Below, one piece after another: positions 47,332 to 57,425 of a stretch of DNA of 64,000 nucleotides. The DNA is from Hedera helix (lineage: Eukaryota; Streptophyta; Magnoliopsida; Apiales; Araliaceae): the NCBI GenBank assembly GCA_947179155.2, contig OX359282.1, forward strand, positions 4,901,501-4,965,500. Direction: 5' to 3'. Under the pieces are notes generated by a model. That model made no database searches. It was not told the DNA's origin and was given only the letters and a program-made list of their open reading frames with translations. Positions within the stretch are counted from its first letter, which is position 1; each line of letters starts with the position of its first letter. Made by a program: the position numbers and the translations under genes.

Positions 47332-47474
47332 GCACTACAATCAAACATTACTCTAAACACTACATACATCTCAACCATTAAAAAGTGGGACCTGACACGA
47401 ATTTTCATGTCAAGTCCCATCTTTTAATGATTAAAATCAAAATGTTGTGTTTAGTGTTGTGTTTGGTGTTGTGC
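47332..47474. mobile_element. Foldback MITE
   Basis: The left arm GCACTACAATCAAACATTAC and the central ATTAAAAAGTGGGACCTGAC pair with the right arm, which ends ATGTCAAGTCCCATC, then TTTTAATG, then GTTGTGTTTGGTGTTGTGC. The two arms are about 68 bases with a 4-base centre (near 47400). The duplication is unclear. Confidence 0.65.
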
Positions 47475-48869
47475 ACTTTTACTTATTCGATAAATACACA
47501 TTCACAATTATTATTACTATTATCTCCATATATGTATTGTTTAAATAGTTACTTATTCCCACATCTCTAGGAACAAAACTCTTTTATGTTCGTTAATAAA
47601 ATTATATGTCACATATAGTTACTATTGGGATACGAATGTCTTTGATGTCAGGCTATTTAGTTTCTAAAGATTTGTTTTAAGTCACATTCTTCTTTTATGG
47701 TTTAACAAGTCCTAGTGGCAGACACGTCGTGTGTCTAATTACAACAAAGATATAATAAGAGTTTTATCAAATTTTGAGAATAAAATAAAAAATAAAAATA
47801 ATTAAGAAGGATGAAATTGTAACAGAACAAAACTTACAGTGACAAAAGTGAAAAGAGATTTGTGACATAGTCTCATAATTTTCTTCCTTTCTCCTAATAA
47901 AATAGATATTATGATTCTATCCTCGTATCATGTTTTGGACATCTAATTCTTATCGAATGTCTTGTACAATTATTTTTAATGATAAGTAAATAGACATTGA
48001 GGTATGCCAATTTCATTGGAGCTTAAATATGAATCGAGTAGCTTGGCACTTGAACCAGGATTGAATCAATAAAACGAGCGAGTCTCGAATTCGTAAAAGA
48101 AATGAGTTAAATTAGATCTAAAATTAAAGTTTAGTATAAAAAAACTAGCTAAATGTGAAAATTGTTATTCTTGTTGTCGTAGGGTTTGAATAATTCTTTC
48201 ATATGTGATTCCTATCCATACTCGATGAATCATTAAAGGGACTGGTCCTAAACATTTCAAATACTTTCTTTAGTTATGTAATTTGTATATGTATAGAGAA
48301 TATTAAAAGTTTTATTTTTAGTATTTTCAATGTATATTTGAATACCGAGTAAGAGAGAGAGGGTGAGCGCGTAGGCTCGAAATTTGTTGGGTAAATCAAT
48401 ATAGTTGAATCGTCAATGATGTCTTAGCCCGCAGATGATTATAACTCAGATCTTGTAATTATTAAGTTGTAAATTCAATTATTAGATTATTATATAATTT
48501 ATTGTATTTGTATTCATATTCCTCCAAAATAGAAGAATTGAAAACGATTAAAAAAATGATTGAATCTTTACAAATTCAGTCCTTATGCATGGAATATGAG
48601 TATAACAAACTCACAAATTTAAATTGAGAATTACAAAAGCCAAAATCTATCTATGTAAGTTTAGGTTTACCATTATTCTTCAATCGTCACTTTTTCTACT
48701 TCTAGCCTCCCTTTTAAACCATAATATGAATTCCATTGTAACACTCCTTAGTTACAGTCTACTACTTCATCTTATGTAATACTCTCAAAACTCTAAAGGA
48801 TAAATAATTTGCAAAACAATTAGTTATTTCACTTGTGACAAATCAAATCTAACATTCAACTGTCAATAA

Positions 48870-48985
48870 GGTTTTTGCCTAATGATTAAGACTAATGTAC
48901 TATGACCTATAAGTCTCAAGTTCGATTTTCACTTAAGGAAGTTTATTTCTTCCTTAATGTGAAGTGTGTTTTCTCTTTATGTGAG
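48870..48985 (+). mobile_element. Possible tRNA-derived SINE relic
   Basis: TTTTTGCCTAATGATTAAGA resembles an RNA polymerase III A box, and AAGTTCGATTTTC at about 48918-48930 a B box, with normal A-B spacing. The tail is T-rich. Both boxes deviate from consensus. Confidence 0.3.
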
Positions 48986-49491
48986 GGGAAAAATCTAGCA
49001 CTCAGCCACATTTTCATTTAGCACCGAAAATAAATTTTCGTCAACACTCAATTTCCAAAATCCAGCCACATGTAAATCTTTCCCTTCAAATCCTTTAGAA
49101 TTCGTTTCAACCTATCATTCAATCAACAATTAAAATTTTGACGCATCAGATATTCAATTGTCATGAAATTAGTGAATCAAGATTCTAAGTAGTGAAGTAG
49201 ATGTCACAGGTAAATTTTAAACCACAAAAGCAAATGTCTGAGGTAATATTTTAGTGTGAAATAATCAAAATGTCCTCGGTGTAAGACGGTTTGTTGCAGT
49301 TGGTTATCTTGAATCAAAAGCCAAATTTAAATTTAGAAAGCAATTTAAACGATGCTAAATTTTAGAAGAATAAATTATAATATTGATGGCGGTATATTTA
49401 TAAGAAAATTCAAAAAAGTCAATAATGGAACAATTGCAAAAGATCTTTGCTATTTGTGTTTTTATTATTCTTTTAATATAGTATAGCACAA

Positions 49492-49852
49492 TTGCACAAG
49501 ATGCCTCTAGCTTCCTTTTCATCATTGTTGGTTTCTATACTCATACCTTACCACTCTTTAGTCTCTATTAGAGATCTCTACTCCAATCAAATGCGTTCTC
49601 TTTATTCTTTTCTCATTAAAAACTATGAAAGATCATCCATTTCGCCTTCTGGGTTTGGATTTTATAAAAAAAAGGGACCAATTCCTATCATTATCATCAG
49701 CCTTGTGATGTAGAAAGAGATTCAGAATTTGAATTTGACCCAGATAAGGCTCGTGAAGCCCTGCGAAAGTTAAACCTACAACTTCAATCTCGGTCGGAGA
49801 AAAAAATTAGCCCCCAAAAGATTAGAAGTATTCCTTCAATTCATTGCAGAAA
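49492..49852 (+). pseudogene. Fragment of an unrecognised host gene
   Basis: A 73-codon frame (49492-49713) reads through SIRDLYSNQMRSLYSFLIKN and SPSGFGFYKKKG. At the poly-A run (about 49668) the reading shifts to another frame, with HQPCDVERDSEFEFDPDKAR then EALRKLNLQLQSRSEKKISP. The second part has balanced, charged composition unlike its AT-rich surroundings, so it probably derives from a real gene. I do not recognise the family. It ends about 50 bases before the TRIM. Confidence 0.4.
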
Positions 49853-49900
49853 AATTGGAATTAGTATTTTTCTTGATTAGTATTAACCCACTTTATTATA

Positions 49901-50326
49901 TGTTATAAAGCTTGGAAGAGCCACACCTTAAAAATTAGTTGTTAAGGTTAGAGAATTCAAGGGTTATAAATACCCCACATCAAAGTCTCATTCCATCAAT
50001 GTGGGATACAAGTCTCATACCTTGCAATTAGGATCATAACATTCCACCACGCTCCACAGCCCCGGCGCCCACGCGGGCTGGCTTGTGATTAACAAATCTA
50101 GCCCCGGGAGAACACTGCAATACCGACATCACCACTCGCACTGCATGATTGCAACATGGAGGTAGTGGATGACTTTAATACCAATTGTTATAAACCTTGG
50201 AAAAGCTGCACCTTAAAACCTAGTTGTTAAGGTTAGAGAACTCAAGGACTTATAAATACCCCACATCAAAGTCTCATTCCATCGATGTAGGATACAAGTC
50301 ACATATCTTGCAATTAGATCATAACA
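49901..50326 (-). mobile_element. TRIM retrotransposon (426 bp)
   Basis: Two 141-bp direct repeats (49901-50041 and 50186-50326) both start TGTTATAAA and end ATAACA. The 144-base interior ends TTTAATACCAAT next to the right repeat, a degenerate reverse primer-binding site (TGGTATTAAAG), so orientation is minus. A TATA-like TTATAAATACCCC is in each repeat. No coding capacity. Terminal-repeat retrotransposons in miniature have just this structure. No clean 5-base duplication was found (TTATA against TTTTT). Confidence 0.85.
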
Positions 50327-50332
50327 TTTTTT

Positions 50333-50706
50333 TGTCACAAATTAATTTCCTAATTACTGAACCATTGAGGAAAAATGGAGCTTGAGCCTCAGTAAATGAC
50401 GGATAATAGTGAGGAATTGGATTTGGAACAGCCATATAACCAGAAATGTCTTAATAATCAGTAGTAAACACATGATGACTTGACATTGAATTAAGATGAA
50501 TTGAAATAACAGATAAAGGAAAGCAGGAAAGAAAGGAATTGCAGAAAATTAAAGACAACTAAAAGTAATTCATTGATTTTTTGATTCCTCTCTTCTTACA
50601 TCAAAGTTGCTTTTATAGCCCAAACTCTAATCCACTAGATAATTGATAACAAACTAACCCAATAGAAATATGACATGTGGCCTAGCCAATTCTCCTCTTT
50701 GTTACA
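50333..50706 (-). repeat. 3' LTR of the gene-carrying element
   Basis: Shares with 53984-54337 the words GGAGCTTGAGCCTCAG, ACAGCCATATAACCA, AAGAAAGGAATTGCAGAAAA and ATGACATGTGGCCTAGC. Indels (about 30 extra bases near 50460-50485 here) and many single changes show an older insertion than the LARD element. Confidence 0.88.
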
Positions 50707-51171
50707 TTCCTCATTCCTTAAAAAGAACCTTGTCCTTAAGGTTTACTTCTTGAGATCCAGACACGTTTCTTAATTTTGATGCGAGCTTCGATATTTGAGA
50801 ACAACATATAGAGTTGTGTTCCAAATCCCCCTAGATCAAACACCAAGGGTGTTGTATCATATCCAAGAACAAGTTCATCCTTCTTCCATGGCTTACTAAG
50901 CACAATAACTACACGTAATCCAACATAAGAAATAATGGCCTCCATTGTAGGTAGTTTCTTAGTAGCATCAAAATTAATTTTGAAAGGACAAACCTTAATG
51001 CTAGTTTGTACAAACAATAATAGAATATACTGCCCAATCAAATCCTGTTTACTCTTAAGCTGCTTTTCTAAATATGGGGTCTTGCAGCCTTTAGCATGTA
51101 CCTAAGAATTCTTGGTAGTCTGTTGGGTTGTGTGCCTTGGTGGACGTGGCCGCTTATACCCATCAGGAAAA
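50707..51171 (-). other. 3' internal part of the gene-carrying element, source unknown
   Basis: An open frame of 101 codons (50736-51041) reads KKLPTMEAIISYVGLRVVIV and LVLGYDTTPLVFDLGGFGTQ. It could be a further captured piece or the element's own sequence; no family is recognised. It ends next to the purine-rich stretch before the 3' LTR. Confidence 0.35.
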
Positions 51172-51898
51172 AGTCTTTCTTGCCTCACCCAAGCAACATA
51201 ATGTCCAGAATCAGTACCTCTACCCTTGTGAGCCATCATAGCAACCAAATCATACATTCTAGTCAATTGCATTTCTTTAACAGGCACACCACCTTCTTCA
51301 GAAGTAGCTTTGGATGATTTTCCACTTTCGTTTGACGATCCCTTCTTGATATCATTGTCCATTGAAATGGCGCTCTTCTGGTTGGATTTTAAACCAAACT
51401 TTTTACCTTCCTCATCTCTTAGAGTCTGACGGGGAGCTTCTAATTTATTTCGAAGACCATCTGAACAAAGATCATAGATGTCCAACTCCAATGGATAATC
51501 CATTTTCCACAAAATATTTACCTTCTAGTTTGATTCCTTATTCCAGAATAACCGGAGAAACTGAACCGTTAGGTACCTTAGCAATCCATTGATACGTGAG
51601 TCTTTTACATAAATTGCACTGCGCTCCAATGAAGGAGAAGACTTTTCCAATTCTGATTTTAGACCGTGTTTAAACCCTTCGTGCAAATGATTGATCTCAT
51701 GTGATATGTGGCCTTTAAGAAAGTAAACTGTCTCTATCTCTATGCTTTCTTCACCACTTTCTGCACAGTGCACCCTGCTAACAAGTTTAATGCCAAAAAG
51801 TCCCTTTATTGCATCAAGATTTTTATTGGAATTTGATGTTCTAAGAGACTGGAAAAGTGTGTACAAAAGTTATGTCCAACATTCTTTGGCATCTAAAT
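51172..51898 (-). pseudogene. UBP6/7-like: Captured UBP6/UBP7-like ubiquitin-specific protease fragment
   Basis: Read on the minus strand, the sequence gives the middle and end of a USP domain: DAKECWT near 51895, IKGLFGIKLVSRVHCAESGE, HISHEINHLHEGFKHGLK, YLTVQFLRLFWNKESN, MDYPLELDIYDLCSDGLRNK, LEAPRQTLRDEEGKK and the histidine box RGTDSGHYVAWV. This is the pattern of plant UBP6/UBP7, deubiquitinases that dock on the proteasome. The ubiquitin-like N terminus and the catalytic cysteine box are absent. Two glutamine codons are stops (near 51871 and 51521), otherwise the frame is continuous. No introns interrupt about 240 codons, so the source was probably spliced RNA. It cannot act as a protease. 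Confidence 0.82.
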
Positions 51899-53260
51899 TC
51901 CTACCATCATTAGCTGTAAGGATGCCCACTTCATACGATTTTTCTACTGTAATTTTTCTTACATTTGTAATATGATTTGCACTATCAAACTCTTTACGCT
52001 CCATGAAATTACTAGCTTCCTCTTATCTTGCAATAAATAAATCCCAATTTACACCATTGAAGTAGACCCTGCATAATCGTATTTCAGCATCAAGGACCCT
52101 TGTACCACCTTTAGTACTTTTAAACCAACTGCATCAATTTTCTCTATCTCTGACAATCACTCTTTTGTCAAATTCAACTGTTCTAAGATGAATTTCCCAA
52201 TAGCTGCCATCACTCCCTTGGAATTGGAGAAAGGGCATCTAGCCAAAGTAGAAAAAATAGCACCAGGGTAGCTCAGCAGATTCAAAAGCAACTGAAAGAA
52301 GTGGCGGCAATGTTCTTCTTCTTGAGTCTCCTCAGTTGACATGAATGTCATCTTTAAATGCTTCCCACACCATATACTTGCCTTAATCTTAAGAGCAAGA
52401 CATTGACCTGGGCATCTGGATATGCCTGAATCTAGGTATGTTGCAATCGTGTGCCATATAGTTTTGTTCAGCATGCACTGAGATACATCAAGACTGGTGA
52501 AGTCTTCCCAGAATATTGTAAGAGATTCCATAAGAGAACCCAGTTCAGAATCCTTAATTATGTCTAATTCCCCAAGTTTTGTAATCAGTTGAGCACGACT
52601 TCCAACAACTTCTGACGAATTTGCTGAATTTCAACTTAAGTTCAATATTGCATAACCCACTTTCCTGAACATCATTAGAACTTTTAATTAGTGAATTAAC
52701 ATTAGCATAACAAGAATTATCTATTTTGTCTTTCCTTTCAACATCAATGAAAAGCAGTTCATCCTCATTTTGGAAGTTCAGAAGAAAAAAAAATTGAAAG
52801 GTCTGCAAATTCACCCTCAGAAATAGAAACTGAACTGAAACAAATATCATTGTCGTTGTCTCTCAACAGGGGATCTGAAGGGATGACATCGAACCTTGCA
52901 GGACTTTTTTCTCTACGTTCACTATCGTCATTAAGCGCCAATGTATCTTCAGTGCCATGCGTTCTATCTGCATTATTCATATGAATTGACATATTAGGTA
53001 TTGATACGCCTTCCATTGTTTTCCATAGAGGCAGCGTAGGCATCGGAGATGAAATTCCCATGACGTGAAATGAAGAACTACTATCTAAATCAGGGGGATT
53101 GATATGCCTTCCTTCAAATCCAGGATCTAAATTATGTGGGTTCTCATTCAATGTGTGAAAGGTCAACACACTTTTCTTCTTAGAATCATCAAGTTTAAAA
53201 TTCTCACCATTAGAATTTGTACATTTTCACAAGTTAAATGAATAATCTGTCAACATATGT
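51899..53260 (-). pseudogene. Captured fragment of an unrecognised host gene
   Basis: Successive minus-strand frames (52765-53169, 52554-52850, 52157-52531 and on to about 51900) read as one protein interrupted by a few frameshifts and stops. The start is acidic and serine-rich (PARFDVIPSDPLLRDNDNDI, SEGEFADLSIFFSSE). Helical parts follow: LTIFWEDFTSLDVSQCMLNK, HTIATYLDSGISRCPGQCLA and HCRHFFQLLLNLLSYPGAIF. The composition suggests an ARM/HEAT-like helical protein, but I do not recognise it. It joins the UBP-like piece near 51898 without any intron-like gap. Both pieces share the element's orientation. Confidence 0.55.
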
Positions 53261-53968
53261 GGAGCATCGTTGTGGTCAATAGTTGACTTAAATGAACCCC
53301 TCCCACCGTCTCTTATCAAAGGGGAAATGTCTTCAGGAAAGCCATATAAGCTATCTCTCCTCACCTTTTTTATTTCCATCAGATTGTGACATCCAGTTTG
53401 AAACTATTACCATTATCATCAACAATAGTGGTGGCAGCAATATCCCTAGGCTCATTGTCAAGTGTTACATGCTCTTGAAAATCAGTTTCAATCACAAGGA
53501 CCTTCTTAGATGAAGTAATTCTTTCAGACCTTTCATCGAACACTTTAGGCTCATTGTTTGTGTCAACTAATTGGTATAAGAAAATGGGGTTAGCGGGCTG
53601 CAATGTTGTTAGTATAGTAGTATGAAAGGCAAAAGATGGTATTTGCATTACAAGTGATGAACAAACGCAGGGGGTTTCAGGTGTAGTGCCAGAAATTGAA
53701 GTAAGAACAACTTGGTGAGATGAGTTGAAAACGCAAGGAGTAGTGTTTGGTTGATTTGTAGGTGATACGAAGTTCGTGTGTGCAGGCCTGGTGTAATTGC
53801 AGATTAAAATCGATGGTGTAACCATGGGAGTAAAAGTTGGTGGTACATAAGAGGACATAGAACTAACATTTTGGATGTAGGAGTACTAAATTGAAGAGTA
53901 GGATGTAGAAATTACCATCGATGGATCATACTCTCTTTCCCATAGTCGGAAGTTACCGAGGAACGACC
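53261..53968 (-). other. 5' internal part of the gene-carrying element
   Basis: After the primer site, a short frame with SERSFLGNFRLWEREYDPSM is followed by a 159-codon frame (53379-53858) rich in Thr, Pro and Ser, ending DIAATTIVDDNGNSFKLDVT. It has no zinc knuckle and does not look like a known gag. It may be remnant leader or gag, or a further captured piece. Confidence 0.35.
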
Positions 53969-53980
53969 GCTCTGATACCA
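53969..53980 (-). promoter_or_regulatory. Primer-binding site of the gene-carrying element
   Basis: The plus strand reads GCTCTGATACCA three bases from the LTR at 53984; on the element strand it is TGGTATCAGAGC, a perfect initiator tRNA-Met site. Confidence 0.9.
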
Positions 53981-53983
53981 CTT

Positions 53984-54337
53984 TGTCACGAATTAATTTC
54001 TTGATTACTGAATTATTAAGGAGAAATGGAGCTTGAGCCTCAGCAAATGATGGATAACAGTGAAGAATTAGATTCAGAACAGCCATATAACCATAAATGT
54101 CTTAGAATTAACATTGAAGCAAGATGAATAGAAATAACAGATAAAAGAAAGCAAAAAAGAAAGGAATTGCAGAAAATTAAAGACAACTAAATGTAATTCA
54201 TTGATTTTTAAATTGCTCTCTTTTTACACCGAAGTTTTATAGCCCAAACTCTATCAAACGATCCACTAGATAATTGACAACAAACTGACCCAATAGACAT
54301 ATGACATGTGGCCTAGCTAACTCTCCTTTTTGTTACA
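53984..54337 (-). repeat. 5' LTR of the gene-carrying element
   Basis: Starts TGTCACGAATTAATTTCTTG and ends TTTTTGTTACA on the plus strand; the partner of 50333-50706. Confidence 0.88.
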
Positions 54338-55405
54338 TTATGTTGCTTAATTATGCTGAGAAACATATAGATTTACACATGCAATTAGTGTTGATTATGA
54401 ATTTTTTTGCAATAAATTGTTTGATTTACCAATTTAAGGTATATTTGTTGGTTTGTGAAAATTAAAAAGCAAACAGGAATATATATACAGAGCTATTAAA
54501 TGAACTAAGCTACTAGACTCGATAAATAATTTCTTGATTCTACTCTGCTCGAATTGTTAATCGAGCCAAGTTGAATTTTTTTTATTGGGTTGAGTCAAGT
54601 ATTTGCGACTCAATACTGTATTCGATACTTGGCTAAATTTAATTAATTATTTATATATAGATACTTATCTTTGTTTTATGTTATATGTTTTTTATGTGTT
54701 AATTTATTTAAAGGGAATTGCTATTTTTACAAGAGAAATTTGATATTTTCACAATGCCTCATTCACATAGATATGGGTCTCATTTACTATTTATGTGAGA
54801 GGATACTTGTGGAACTATCAAATTTTCTTGTGAAAAATATCAATTCCCTATTTAAATAAATGATTTAACATATATAATATAAATATAGTAAATATAGCCC
54901 TGATACTCCTTATATACTCAATACTCAATTCATACTAGATAATGTGATGAGCGACTCATGAACTACTCGACTCAATAAGTATCCAAGTCTAGTTCGAACA
55001 TGAAAATATGTGTCTACTAAATACTCAACTCGAACTCGATAACTTTTATATCAAGTCAAGCTCAATGTTGCTTAGATCGTGGTCCGATGCAATACAAAAG
55101 TGAAATTGAAAATGGAAAAATATCTTTTAAAGATATAGAGTATGGTAGGGGTAGGTTTATTCAAATGACTTTAGTTGGTATGAAATATGTTTATTTGAAA
55201 TCATGGTATTCTAAAAATAGTTTTCTAAAAAAATATAGTTCAAACTAGTTGAGATATAGGTAGAACTAGTTGAGTTGTTTCTAAACGTAGTATCACAAGA
55301 AGAGCATTTTCAATGAGATTATCACATGTCATCACTTACTTAACACCAACAAGACGCTCATTTGGCTACATTAGTTTACCTTTTTTAAAATAAAAATAAA
55401 AATAA
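54338..55405. other. AT-rich flanking DNA with one MITE
   Basis: No gene. A stretch with TCGAGCCAAG, GAGTCAAGTATTTGCGACTC and CTCGACTCAATAAG words (54530-55070) recurs in both orientations around a MITE at 54694-54874, perhaps ends of an older foldback element. The rest is AT-rich. Confidence 0.5.
54694..54874. mobile_element. Foldback MITE
   Basis: TTTATTTAAAGGGAATTG and TTTTTACAAGAGAAATTTGA at the left are mirrored at the right by CAAATTTTCTTGTGAAAAAT, then CAATTCCCTATTTAAATAAA. The centre holds TCACATAGATATGGGTCTCA. The arms are about 70 bases with several mismatches. Exact ends are uncertain. Confidence 0.65.
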
Positions 55406-55415
55406 TTTTATATTA

Positions 55416-55620
55416 GGAAAAAGGAGTATGTGTCTTAGACACACATTAGTTTGTATATGTCTTGCATCTAATACAACATAATTTTGATTGATAAATTGGT
55501 GAAATGTCAAAACAATCATTAATGAAAATGGTGAAATGTCAAAAACACCATTAATAAAATCTCTTAAAATAATAGAACACATATAAGCTTGTGTGTCCAA
55601 TACACATACTCTCTTTTCTC
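55416..55620. mobile_element. MITE with 10-bp duplication (Mutator-like)
   Basis: Both ends carry the inverted repeat GAGTATGTGTCTTAGACACACA, read at the right end as GAGTATGTGTATTGGACACACA (left start GGAAAAAG, right start GAGAAAAGA). The 10-base sequence TTTTATATTA flanks both sides exactly (55406-55415 and 55621-55630). A 9-10-base duplication indicates a Mutator-type transposase supplied in trans. The 205-bp element also has an internal repeat of GGTGAAATGTCAAAA. Confidence 0.8.
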
Positions 55621-56981
55621 TTTTATATTAGGGTTTCTAATATAGTGTTTTTGTAACGACCCCGAAATTCGACCCATTTTATTACCTTAATTTTTGTATT
55701 TATCATACATTATTTACCTTACGTCCGAATTTCGGTTCGCTAATAAATCCTTGATCACCTTCTTTGATCCATTAGCTGATTTCATAATTATGATTTACCT
55801 AATTTTTCAGTATAAATTTTTCTCTTTCTCTTTCTCAATTCAAACGTTGTATTAAAATAGTTGAATAATTAAAATCCTTACATTTCGATCCTAGTCCCTG
55901 GATCGCAACCTTTACTTTTTCTTTCTCTTACCAGTATCATATTTCTCAACATCTCAAATTTAATGCTGATTATAAATCCATAATTATTCCTTTATTTCAT
56001 AATTTATAATTAACCATTGAATAGTCTTTATCGTAATATCTATCTAGTACTATCACAGTTCAAAATTTAACTTTACATATTCTGTCTGGATTCGACATAT
56101 ACGTACATACGAAATATCATGACAAACTTAACACATGCATCCATATTGAATGGAAAATATAACAATACATTTCCCCACCTTCTAGATAATTCATCTATAA
56201 TTTAATCCAATATTCTGGAAATTCATTTATTTGCCTGCAAAAATTTTCATTAAACAAGTAATGAGCACAATGGCTCAGCAAGTTCAACAGTTATACTTCA
56301 CGTAGCACATACCTTATCATGCTTGGTGTGTGTCATACATCATGTGCTTGTGCTTCTACTATAGCAATATATTTCATATATATTCATATCGTTGCACAAA
56401 ATACACATTGTGGTTATATTAATCACGTATCACATAACACATAATTTGTATGCTGTTAAAACAAGAATTTTATATCATAACAATCCAACATTTAACATAA
56501 AAAGGGCTGAAGAACTTGTCTGGCGTCCAATTATTTAAATTGATAGCTCAAACCCTTAACTCGATCAACCTATGATCATAAAATAATCAAATAATAATTA
56601 TTTATCTCTTTATGATATTAATTTATTTAATTAATATCATCTCTGGGTCAATTATTAATTTATATGGTTAATTATATTAACCTCGTCCTTTAAAATATTA
56701 ACATAACTTAATATTTAATGCCTTCACTACGGACAACCCAGCTCATCGGATAAAATTTAACACATTTGGTTGCCCGAAAATTTTATTTTAACATTTTCTA
56801 AATTATAACCTTATTAGATTAATATTTAAACATTTAAATATTAATCCTCAATATTTAATATTTTTACAAAAATATTAAATTTAATGCCCAAACATCATTT
56901 TCTATATTTTTAGTATTTTTCTATAATTTTCTATGATTTTTAAACAATTTTTAAACATTTATTTCATTAAAATCAATTTCT

Positions 56982-57250
56982 GAGGGCAATATTGTAATTT
57001 CCGCGCCCTTAAGGACCCATCCGGCATTAACAGAAAAGGTCCGAGACATTTTCGTAATTTCCGCAACTCTAGGGGCATATCCGGAATTTCCCGAAAAGTT
57101 TGAGGGCATAATCGTAATTTTCATTGCTCCCAGGACACGGACGGTATTTCTAGAAAAGCTGAAGGGCACGGCTGTAATTTTACAGGGCCAGGGGACACGG
57201 TCGGTATTAACCGAAAAGAGCAGGGGCACGCTGGTAATTTCCAGCGTGTC
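56982..57250 (-). repeat. Tandem array of about 61-bp units in the solo LTR
   Basis: Four full units and a part share GAGGGCA, T.GTAATTTCC, then a (C)GG.ATT..C.GAAAAG half: for example GGCATAATCGTAATTTTC and GGCACGGCTGTAATTTTA. Two steps of the same array are present in reverse at about 20925-20985 of the other solo LTR. Confidence 0.8.
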
Positions 57251-57425
57251 GTCGGCCTCGCATTGCGCGCGGCCCCTTCGCTGCAGACGCCAAAACGGCG
57301 TCGTTTTCTGTCGCTGTTCGTGACAGTCGCGCATTGCGCGGACGACCGAACATTCGCGCCCCAAAACGACGTCGTTTTGAGCTCGCGTGTCTGAAAATCC
57401 AGCAGCCGCGCATTGCGCGGCCTTG
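57240..57425 (-). repeat. GC-rich palindromic module
   Basis: CGCATTGCGCG occurs three times (near 57260, 57332 and 57408). CAAAACGGCGTCGTTTTCTG and CAAAACGACGTCGTTTTGAG (near 57291 and 57362) are near-perfect palindromes around the ACGT core, the binding core of plant bZIP factors. The pairing with the 20740-20960 module is clear. Confidence 0.8.

Larger units (their letters stand above)
46251..49480. other. AT-rich flanking DNA without a gene
   Basis: No credible protein-coding frame. It holds a foldback MITE (47332-47474) and a possible tRNA-derived SINE trace (48870-48985), listed separately. The rest is AT-rich with short poly-T and poly-A runs. Confidence 0.6.
50333..54337 (-). mobile_element. 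LTR retrotransposon carrying host gene fragments
   Basis: Direct repeats of 374 bp (50333-50706) and 354 bp (53984-54337) start TGTCAC and end GTTACA on the plus strand. A perfect primer-binding site for initiator tRNA-Met (GCTCTGATACCA on the plus strand) is at 53969-53980. A purine-rich AAGGTTCTTTTTAAGG stretch lies at the other end of the interior. The interior has no retrotransposon enzyme. It holds intronless host-like coding sequence in the sense of the element: an unknown gene (about 51900-53260) and a UBP6/7-type protease fragment (51172-51898). This is the structure expected of a transducing, non-autonomous LTR element. No matching duplication was found. Confidence 0.8.
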
